Source of the DNA: CBDUVZ01 sp965370805
Lineage (GTDB): Bacteria; Hydrothermota; Tepidihabitantia; Tepidihabitantales; Tepidihabitantaceae
Length of the DNA: 26,897 nucleotides
Direction of reading: 5' to 3'
NCBI GenBank assembly: GCA_965370805.1
Contig: CBDUVZ010000029.1
Location: 1 to 26,897, forward strand
In this document: positions 21,628-26,897 of the stretch, piece after piece
Position numbering within the stretch: position 1 is the first letter of the stretch
How the letters are laid out: each line of letters starts with the position of its first letter
Notes under the pieces: generated by a model
What the model was told of the DNA's origin: nothing
Seen by the model: the letters and a program-made list of their open reading frames with translations, nothing else
Database searches by the model: none
Translations under genes and position numbers: made by a program

Positions 21628-24600
21628 CTAGCGGGTCAGCAGCACCTTGCCGATCAGGCTTCTGCTCCCTGCCCGCACCTCGACAAAGTAAGCGCCCGCC
21701 CCGAGGCGTCGCCCGTTATCGCCGACGCCGTCCCAGACCCAGTCGGCCCGCGCGTGGCGCACCGGCATCGAGAACGTCCGGACAACTCGCCCGGTTGCGT
21801 CAAAAACCCGGCCGGATACGCTCCGGCCCGAGCAACTGACAAGCTTCAGGTTCAGGCTCCGGGTAAACGGGTTGGGCCAGCACAGGAGTTGCGGCACCGA
21901 CCTCAACCCCAACTCCATTTCGGCGACGAAAGTCAGCGGCGGCCCGCCGCCCGTCACTTCGACGTCATCAATGTAGAACCCTTCGCCGATGTCTCCATCG
22001 CCGTCGCTCTTGAACGGCAACCTCACCTGGATCGTCTCCCCGGCCGGTATCCAGGACAGGTCGTACTTCTCCTGATACCAGTCGCACTCAATGCCTAGGA
22101 GAGAGGGGTCAAGGGGTCGAGGGTTCAAGGGTTCCGGTGCTCCGGCAGCGTGCGCCTCCGGACTTCTAGCTTCTGATTTCTGACTTCTGATTTCTGATTT
22201 GTCCCCCAGCGCCCCGCCGGTGCCGATGAAGTCGAGCGTGTCCGCGTGCCCGTCGCGCACAATGATGACGTAGATCCCGTCCACGCCGTAATTGGGCACG
22301 CTGAACCAGCGCCAGAACTTCAGCGAGCAATTCTCCGCCACCATGAACTCGTCGGTCATCAGCCAGGCGTTCATGTTGTTGGAGTAGCGATGCGTGCTGT
22401 TGTCACCGCAGTACCAGGAATGGTTGTCCGAATGGTATCGGTGGCTCGACAGGTTCCACCGGTCGCCCGAACCCCCGTGGCTCCATTTCGAGTCGCCCGA
22501 TTCCAGGTCGTCCTCGAACCCGTAGTTGCCGACCAGCAGCTCGAACGTATCGGCGAAGCGGTAGTCCTCGCACCACGTTTCGAGCACCATTTCGGCCAGG
22601 TACGACTCCGGACACGCACCGGAGACGCTCACCCGGAAGCTGTCGCCCGGGATATGTAGCTCGAGCGGCACCAGTTCGCCGGCCGGGATGCTCTCCGGTT
22701 CGAGCACAGTGACATTCCCGTCGAGCGACGTCAGCCTGGCCCAGGTGCCGTGGCCGAACCCGTGACCCCGGTTCTCGATTGCGACCTTCAGGTCCCGGGT
22801 CGTGCCCGGCAGCGCCGGCGGGTTGGTCAAGTAGTACCGTTCGAGCGCCAGCACCGGCATGCCCACCAGCACTACCGGATGGAAAGTCCTGGTCCCGAAC
22901 GCGTCGGTCACCACCAGGTCGAACCGGAACACCTGCCCGTCTTCCGGATAACCCCGGACGTCAATCTGGAACGCATCGGCGATGTAGATCGAATCGCCCG
23001 CATTCATCGCCGCGACCGAAGCGGTGCTGTCGGCCAGGTCAACGCAGATCTCCCCGGTTCGCAGAACCATGCTCACCGCGCCCGAAGTCGCGTTGCCCGC
23101 ATTGTGCAGCCAGGTCGGCAGGTTGATTGTTTCCATCGGGTTGGCGATGCCGTCATTGTTGCCCGGCGAGTCGTCAATCACCCATCCGGCAAAATTCACG
23201 TACTCCCCGGAAACGCACGGAATCGTCCGCTCAGAAGGAAGGTAGTTCTGCGCGGTCACGGTCAGCGTGAAATCACCGGCCGCCTGGGGCGTTGTCTCGA
23301 GCCACACCCGGCCGGCCTGGTCGGTAAGACCCCGGCTGTACGATTCCTCGCCTTTCATCAGGCAGACCCGCGCTCCCGGGACCGCTGCGCCGTCATGCGA
23401 CACCGTCACCAGCAGTTCGGCCCGGCCGATTGGAATCTCGTCCGGCGCGACCACAGTCAGGGTCTCCGGCACCGCGGTCCAGACCGGCATCTCCGGACAA
23501 CCCATCAGGTTCACTTCGTACTGGTGCCAGCGGTAGACGTTCTCCCCGCGCGAGAACGGCACGTAGTACTCCTTCGACCCGTTCATCGCGTCGCCGATGC
23601 TGTACCGGCCGCAGTGCTGCATCATGTACCAGAACTTGTCGTCGAACTTGTCCGAGTACCCGAAACCCGGGTTCCCGGGCGAACCCCAGCCGTACGACGA
23701 GTTGCCGATGAACGCCACCGTGCCGCCGTTCCCGTTGTAGACGAACGCTTCACCGATGCTGTAGTTGAAATCGTACGCCGCGGTCCAGCACCCGATTGAA
23801 TACATGATACCCCGGTACGCATTGGTAATCGTGTCCGCGTCATCGGTATCAAGGTACGGGTACGAACCGCAACTCATCACGTCGATCCAGCCGTGGCCGT
23901 CGTGGTTCATGTAGTTCTGGCCGTCGCGAATCGCGGCCATCACGCTCGACCGGCTCTCGTTGCCCAGCCGCTCGTACTTCTTGGTCACCGTGTACCCGGA
24001 CGCGAACGACTCGGCTTCGAGCATATCCTTATGCTTTCCCCCGTCGGTGTACGGATTGCTCCACATTATCTCCGCGAAGAACAGCACGTTATCCTGCGCG
24101 CCCATCGCCGGGGTCTTCTCATACTCCAGCACCTTGTTCACGAAGTTCTGCGCTTCGGTGCGGGTATCCACCGGCGCCCGGCCGACCGCCACTTCCGGGT
24201 ACAGGTCGACCGAATCCGCCACTTCGCCGAACACGTTGTTCCCGTTGCGGTCCCAGTCCCCGTCCAGGTCCGCGAAATACAAGTCGCAAGGCAGCGAATC
24301 CTCCCGGGTGTGAATGTGACCCTCACTCGCCATTGCGAAAGCCTTACGATAAGGAACGACGGCCACGTCCCCGCCCAGCAGCACGAACTTCACCCCGGAA
24401 TCGGGCAGGGTCTTGACGTAGTTCCTCAGCCGCTCGGGACTGTCACGCCCCGAGTAGTTGGCGTAGACCCAGGCGATATCGCGCACCACCGTGGGCACGC
24501 CCTTCTGCGTCTTCCAGTCCGCCAGCCGCTGGAAGATACTGTCGTACGACGAAGACGTCACAATCACGTAATCGAACGCACCATTCGGCATTCCCCATTC

Positions 24601-25131
24601 GTCACTCGTCATTCGACGCCGGTAATCGACTTCGACGTCGAACTCCGGGCAGAACTCGACCCGGCCCTCGGCCCCGACGTACCGCAGCGGATAAACCAGC
24701 AGGTCAACCACCGTATTCCCGGCCTTCTGCCCGGTCCCGGTCCAGACCGCCGGACTCGCGGGATAAGGCGACTTCGACTCATAAATCGCCGGGTTCTGAT
24801 TCGTCATTCCCCAATCGTCATTCGCCACCTGGCAGAGTATCACCTGCTTCTGGCACGGGAAGAGAACCGCATCCCGCTCCAGGAGAACCCACCCGGCCGC
24901 ATTCACCCGGACCTCCGACACCTCACAGTTCCCCGGCAGGGTCAGAACCACCGGCCTGACCGGCAACTGCGGCGCACCGGGATCGTCGGTAACGTCCATC
25001 TCACTGCCGAGAACAACCGAATACCCGTCCCGCTGACTGAAATCGAACTCGCCGGCCTTGAAATCGATTGTCTGCTTCAGCACGCCGGCCTGGACCAGCG
25101 TCGCCATCAGGATTACCAGCAGGTATCTCAC
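21628..25131 (-). CDS. Secreted C25 (gingipain-like) cysteine protease
   Basis: This 1167-residue exported protein begins with signal RYLLVILMATLVQAG, then a propeptide-like region to about 180. The peptidase C25 domain (about 185-560) has the catalytic His in NHDGHGW (413) and Cys in YSIGCWTAAYDFN (448), 35 residues apart as expected for gingipain-type enzymes; LLGGDVAVVPYRK and GNSSYGWGSPG fit the family. Ig-like domains follow, then a jelly-roll-like region (865-1062, ending FYIDDVEVTGG) and a C-terminal FlgD/type-A-sorting-like domain (WPNPFTRSLNLKL; WVWDGVGDNGRRLGAGAYFV). The GTG start has AAGGAGG four bases upstream, which leaves the signal at the N-terminus. Two short inserts near 103-115 and 174-183 and one near 978-1011 are repeat-derived. 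Target substrates are unknown. Confidence 0.88.
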   Translation of the reverse strand: MRYLLVILMATLVQAGVLKQTIDFKAGEFDFSQRDGYSVVLGSEMDVTDDPGAPQLPVRPVVLTLPGNCEVSEVRVNAAGWVLLERDAVLFPCQKQVILCQVANDDWGMTNQNPAIYESKSPYPASPAVWTGTGQKAGNTVVDLLVYPLRYVGAEGRVEFCPEFDVEVDYRRRMTSDEWGMPNGAFDYVIVTSSSYDSIFQRLADWKTQKGVPTVVRDIAWVYANYSGRDSPERLRNYVKTLPDSGVKFVLLGGDVAVVPYRKAFAMASEGHIHTREDSLPCDLYFADLDGDWDRNGNNVFGEVADSVDLYPEVAVGRAPVDTRTEAQNFVNKVLEYEKTPAMGAQDNVLFFAEIMWSNPYTDGGKHKDMLEAESFASGYTVTKKYERLGNESRSSVMAAIRDGQNYMNHDGHGWIDVMSCGSYPYLDTDDADTITNAYRGIMYSIGCWTAAYDFNYSIGEAFVYNGNGGTVAFIGNSSYGWGSPGNPGFGYSDKFDDKFWYMMQHCGRYSIGDAMNGSKEYYVPFSRGENVYRWHQYEVNLMGCPEMPVWTAVPETLTVVAPDEIPIGRAELLVTVSHDGAAVPGARVCLMKGEESYSRGLTDQAGRVWLETTPQAAGDFTLTVTAQNYLPSERTIPCVSGEYVNFAGWVIDDSPGNNDGIANPMETINLPTWLHNAGNATSGAVSMVLRTGEICVDLADSTASVAAMNAGDSIYIADAFQIDVRGYPEDGQVFRFDLVVTDAFGTRTFHPVVLVGMPVLALERYYLTNPPALPGTTRDLKVAIENRGHGFGHGTWARLTSLDGNVTVLEPESIPAGELVPLELHIPGDSFRVSVSGACPESYLAEMVLETWCEDYRFADTFELLVGNYGFEDDLESGDSKWSHGGSGDRWNLSSHRYHSDNHSWYCGDNSTHRYSNNMNAWLMTDEFMVAENCSLKFWRWFSVPNYGVDGIYVIIVRDGHADTLDFIGTGGALGDKSEIRSQKSEARSPEAHAAGAPEPLNPRPLDPSLLGIECDWYQEKYDLSWIPAGETIQVRLPFKSDGDGDIGEGFYIDDVEVTGGGPPLTFVAEMELGLRSVPQLLCWPNPFTRSLNLKLVSCSGRSVSGRVFDATGRVVRTFSMPVRHARADWVWDGVGDNGRRLGAGAYFVEVRAGSRSLIGKVLLTR
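22104..22201. repeat. Two repeat classes side by side in the protease gene
   Basis: A GGGTTCAAG-class array (22104-22136, AGGGGTCAAGGGGTCGAGGG) is followed by TTCTGATTTCTGACTTCTGA units (22161-22201). In frame they encode KSEIRSQKSEARSPE and then EPLNPRPLDPSLL within the jelly-roll-like region. It is the only clear copy of the TTCTGATTTCTGA class in the window. Confidence 0.78.
24581..24617. repeat. CATTCGGCATTCC-class tract in the protease gene, copy 1
   Basis: CCATTCGGCATTCCCCATTC and GTCACTCGTCATTCG encode RMTSDEWGMPNGAF, next to FDYVIVTSSSYDS at the start of the C25 domain. The frame is kept. Confidence 0.72.
24796..24827. repeat. CATTCGTCATTCC-class tract in the protease gene, copy 2
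   Basis: TGATTCGTCATTCCCCAATC and GTCATTCGCC encode NDDWGMTNQN in the propeptide-like region. The core WGMxN is the same as in copy 1 (24581-24617). Confidence 0.7.
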
Positions 25132-25184
25132 GACTCCTCCTTGGGGTAGGTCATTATCCAATTCGGAAAACAGTTCAACCGGAG

Positions 25185-25213
25185 ATTATAGAGTCGAATC
25201 AGACCTTGGGCAA
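25185..25213 (-). promoter_or_regulatory. Promoter of the C25 protease gene
   Basis: On the minus strand TTGCCC (25213-25208) and a perfect TATAAT (25190-25185) are 17 bases apart. The predicted transcript start near 25178 gives a leader of about 47 bases ending in AAGGAGGAGTC before the GTG. Confidence 0.72.
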
Positions 25214-25278
25214 GCCCTTCGGTCAAAGCCGGGACAAACCGCTCCCGGAGACGCTCAGCCGGACATCTCCGGGCCGGG

Positions 25279-25307
25279 TTGTCAGGAACGGGATTCCGGA
25301 GTATAAT
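25279..25307 (+). promoter_or_regulatory. Divergent promoter reading right
   Basis: TTGTCA (25279-25284) and TATAAT (25302-25307) are 17 bases apart, close to the sigma-70 consensus. Transcription would start near 25314 and run toward the small ORFs and the 201-residue gene. It lies about 65 bp from the protease promoter, so the two units diverge. Confidence 0.75.
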
Positions 25308-25330
25308 TAGGGGTCTGCACAGGAGGGATA

Positions 25331-25480
25331 TTGCACGCCTGCTTTCGTTGTTTTCACGTCGGACTTCAGCGGCAGTCGCAACGGCCGGGAAAACGGCCCG
25401 AACAGTCCCGAACGCAATCCGGCGCTGCCGGACGGTTTGCCGGACGATGCCAGGAGCCGTTTGACGAACCCGACCAATGA
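25331..25480 (+). CDS. Candidate 49-residue ORF, TTG start
   Basis: AGGAGGG at 25321-25327 is followed by a TTG at 25331, about 17 bases after the predicted transcript start, so promoter, ribosome site and start are in the expected order. The peptide is basic, rich in Arg, Gln and Cys (begins with His-Ala-Cys-Phe-Arg-Cys; includes RQSQRPGKRPEQSR and GRFAGRCQEPFDEP). Its TGA overlaps the next ORF as ATGA. No family is recognised. It may be a small protein or a leader ORF that couples translation to the downstream genes. Only order and spacing of signals support it. Confidence 0.4.
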   Translation: MHACFRCFHVGLQRQSQRPGKRPEQSRTQSGAAGRFAGRCQEPFDEPDQ

Positions 25481-25656
25481 CCATCTTTCGCGTCATGACA
25501 GCATCCAAACCAGGAACCGGCAAAGCAACCGAATCAGGAACAGAACGCAAAGGCGGGCTTCAAGCATCCGAAAGAACCGCGAAAACGAACCGGACAAAGG
25601 CCAACTCAGCAAAGAAAAAGGCCGCCCCGGAGACGGCCCTCCTGGGGGGCGGCTAA
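25477..25656 (+). CDS. Candidate 59-residue Lys/Ala/Thr-rich small protein
   Basis: The ATG overlaps the stop of the preceding small ORF (ATGA), and the TAA lies 24 bases before the ATG of the 201-residue gene. The peptide is basic and low in complexity (MTASKPGTGKATESGTERK early, then TNRTKANSAKKKAAPETALL), similar in style to histone-H1-like or other disordered nucleic-acid-binding tails. No ribosome site is near the ATG, so it would depend on coupling from upstream. The last codons coincide with a GC-rich inverted repeat (25621-25653). Alternatively the stretch is an untranslated leader; the repeat-like ACCGGCAAAG words favour caution. Confidence 0.4.
   Translation: MTIFRVMTASKPGTGKATESGTERKGGLQASERTAKTNRTKANSAKKKAAPETALLGGG
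25621..25653 (-). terminator. GC-rich hairpin, terminator geometry on the minus strand
   Basis: GCCGCCCC (25621-25628) pairs with GGGGCGGC (25646-25653), with an inner GGAG/CTCC pairing. On the minus strand it is followed by CTTTTTCTTT, as in a Rho-independent terminator. It would stop antisense transcription entering the protease promoter region. On the plus strand there is no T-run, and it could instead shape the leader or the gene end it overlaps. Confidence 0.35.
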
Positions 25657-25680
25657 CTGCCGAAACAAGGAGAAACGAAC

Positions 25681-26286
25681 ATGATGACAGTCCATGGAGC
25701 CGGTGCTTTCTACCGCAAATCCGCCGTCAGGCTGGCCGACCCGTTGCAGCGGGCGGCGGCAACCAGGCAGTGGGCCGCAAGCCAGCAGCGGATGAACGAG
25801 TTTGCGGAACAGTTGAAGCTGTGTGTCGACACGATGCCGGGGATAAGGATTCTGGAGCGCAACCGGCTGATGAACCTTGCGCGGAGGATCTTCGGCCTGA
25901 CCCGGCGCTGTAATGACGAACTGCTCATGGCCCAGGCGGTGCGGGCCGGGGCCTGCTGGATGCAGCGGAACTGCAGCCCCGAACGGGTGCTCGCGGTCGT
26001 TGTACGGAGCCTTGAAGTACAAGGGGTGCGGGTGCCCGAACCCGAACGGCAGCAACTGTTTGAGCAGATGAAGCGGAACCGGGAAGGAATCATCCCGGAC
26101 GCCGAAAGACAGGCAATTGCCGGCGCAAAGCCGGTCGAGGCGGTACGGAAGAAACGGTACATCGACCTGCCCGAAGCGGAACTGAACCGGCGGGTGCGGA
26201 ACTACTTTCAGCGCTACGTGGATGATACGAACCAGGCCGAGAAGTTGACGAGAGAACTGCTGGACTGCCTGAAGCGAGGGACCTGA
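25681..26286 (+). CDS. 201-residue basic helical protein of unknown function
   Basis: The 201-residue protein starts at an ATG with AAGGAG eight bases upstream (25667-25672); a second ATG follows directly. I do not recognise a family. There is no signal peptide or membrane segment, so it is probably cytoplasmic. It is rich in Arg, Gln, Leu and Ala and looks mainly helical (DPLQRAAATRQWAASQQRMN; LERNRLMNLARRIFGLTRRC), with a basic linker VRKKRYIDLPEAELNRRVRN and acidic/basic C-terminal helix. Three cysteines (48, 77, 92 by count) do not form a recognisable metal site. It lies downstream of a consensus-like promoter and two candidate small ORFs, and 54 bp before the YVTN gene, which has its own promoter. 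Nucleic-acid binding is possible from composition only. Confidence 0.72.
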   Translation: MMTVHGAGAFYRKSAVRLADPLQRAAATRQWAASQQRMNEFAEQLKLCVDTMPGIRILERNRLMNLARRIFGLTRRCNDELLMAQAVRAGACWMQRNCSPERVLAVVVRSLEVQGVRVPEPERQQLFEQMKRNREGIIPDAERQAIAGAKPVEAVRKKRYIDLPEAELNRRVRNYFQRYVDDTNQAEKLTRELLDCLKRGT

Positions 26287-26292
26287 CCGCAA

Positions 26293-26320
26293 TTGACAGA
26301 GTCCCCCTCCAGCCTATGCT
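26293..26320 (+). promoter_or_regulatory. Promoter with palindrome before the YVTN-repeat gene
   Basis: TTGACA (26293-26298) is 16 bases from TATGCT (26315-26320). The -10 box lies inside a CCAGC-CTAT-GCTGG palindrome (26309-26322). GGAGG (26331-26335) follows four bases before the ATG, and CCTCCAG (26306-26312) is complementary to CTGGAGG over the ribosome site. The pairing matters only if transcripts start further upstream. Confidence 0.6.
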
Positions 26321-26339
26321 GGTGTAATCTGGAGGCAGC

Positions 26340-26897
26340 ATGAACCGCAGAACGCTTCTACTCATCACGGCCGGCATCGCCCTGGCCGTGACCGCAGCAT
26401 CCGGCCAGTGGCTGGAGACGACAATATACGTTCCGGATTCGCTGTGCGGGCTTTCGTTGCCGCAATGCCTGACGTACAACTCCGTGAACAACACCATCTA
26501 CGTCGGCGGCGATTACGGTGACTGCGTAATCGCGATTGACGGGGCCACGAACCAGAAGGTCGCCCGGATCCCGGCCGGCTCTGGAATCCGCGCCCTCTGC
26601 TACAACCCGACCAACAACAAGGTCTACTGCGCGAACTCTCACAGCGACAACGTCACCGTCATTGACGGCGCGACCAACCAGGTCATCGCCACCGTGACCG
26701 CGGGAGACAGTCCTCGTGCCCTCTGCTACAACCCGACCAACAACAAGGTCTACTGCGCGAACTACAGCAGCGACGACGTGACCGTCATTGACGGCGCGAC
26801 CAACCAGGTCATCGCGACCGTGACTGCAGGGGACAAGCCGACTGCCCTCTGCTACAACCCGACCAACAACAAGGTCTACTGCGCGAACTGGTGGAGC
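26340..26897 (+). CDS. Secreted YVTN beta-propeller repeat protein, truncated by window end
   Basis: The protein begins with a signal peptide (RTLLLITAGIALAVTAASG, cleavage expected near Ala-Ser-Gly) and then 42-residue YVTN/YncE-type repeats: LTYNSVNNTIYVGG, IAIDGATNQKVA; then three or more nearly identical units with YNPTNNKVYCANS, VTVIDGATNQVIATVTAG. Each unit should form one blade of a beta-propeller, so several blades follow beyond 26897. Such proteins are usually extracellular or periplasmic and bind partners or ligands; no catalytic site is visible. Every full unit ends in NNKVYCAN with a Cys, so pairs of blades might form disulfides. The gene has its own promoter and ribosome site. 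It is not complete: 185 full codons are in the window. Confidence 0.86.
   Translation, partial: MNRRTLLLITAGIALAVTAASGQWLETTIYVPDSLCGLSLPQCLTYNSVNNTIYVGGDYGDCVIAIDGATNQKVARIPAGSGIRALCYNPTNNKVYCANSHSDNVTVIDGATNQVIATVTAGDSPRALCYNPTNNKVYCANYSSDDVTVIDGATNQVIATVTAGDKPTALCYNPTNNKVYCANWWS
26592..26897 (+). repeat. 126-bp tandem repeat encoding 42-residue propeller units
   Basis: The block GCCCTCTGCTACAACCCGAC starts at 26592, 26718 and 26844, exactly 126 bases apart. The following codons of adjacent units are almost identical, including synonymous positions, which indicates recent duplication or gene conversion. A more diverged unit precedes them from about 26466. Confidence 0.9.

Overview
The window reads as a bacterial, GC-rich (by eye close to 60 percent) chromosome segment. 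No rRNA, tRNA, CRISPR array or transposase is visible. The mix of Hdr/Flx-type electron-transfer proteins, a gingipain-like C25 protease with a FlgD-like C-terminal domain, YVTN beta-propeller repeats and many low-complexity repeats inside genes suits an uncultured anaerobe. My best guess is the candidate phylum WOR-3 (Stahlbacteria) or a relative; this is inference from gene style, not a phylogenetic result.

Region 1 (1-3332, minus strand) is an operon of five small secreted proteins or lipoproteins, transcribed from lpoB leftwards: LpoB-like (TTG start), YcfL/DUF1425-like, a 78-residue lipoprotein candidate, a 200-residue lipoprotein (GTG start) and a COG3014-like protein. The set resembles the LpoB/YcfL/COG3014 neighbourhoods of Gram-negative envelopes. 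Region 2 (3333-4570) has no convincing gene and holds degenerate repeats.

Region 3 (4571-21432, minus strand) is the core: an almost gap-free run of 12 electron-transfer genes, most joined by ATGA or TGATG overlaps or gaps of a few bases. In transcription order they are hdrC, hdrB, hdrA, a 1555-residue HdrA-GltD-HdrA fusion, mvhD, an FrhB/FdhB-like Fe-S protein, a tandem HdrC-HdrC protein, then a 1037-residue double HdrA, a second mvhD, flxC, flxB and flxA. A near-consensus promoter (TTGACA-N17-TATGAT) with a 7-bp inverted repeat around its -10 box lies directly before hdrC. The likely role is NAD(P)H-linked, flavin-based electron bifurcation to ferredoxin and a disulfide, by analogy with HdrABC-MvhD and FlxABCD-HdrABC. 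Only one HdrB is present for five HdrA units. No substrate enzyme (hydrogenase catalytic subunit, formate dehydrogenase, MetF, Dsr) lies in the window.

Region 4 (21628-25131, minus) encodes a secreted C25 cysteine protease. It is divergent from a plus-strand unit (25279-26286) with its own consensus-like promoter, two candidate small ORFs and a 201-residue protein of unknown function. Region 5 (26340 to the window end, plus) is the start of a secreted YVTN beta-propeller protein with nearly identical 126-bp repeats.

The most unusual feature cuts across these regions. Several classes of quasi-periodic repeat (built on GGGTTCAAG, CATTCGGCATTCG, TTCTGATTTCTGA, TTGCAATTTGCA and GCTGACGGCT) sit between genes and also inside conserved enzymes. 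There they stay in frame and encode recurring peptides such as KGSRVQG, PRTLEP and NDEGRM. One forms a perfect 19-bp inverted repeat next to the start codon of the fusion gene, and one 46-bp copy contains the likely hdrA start codon.
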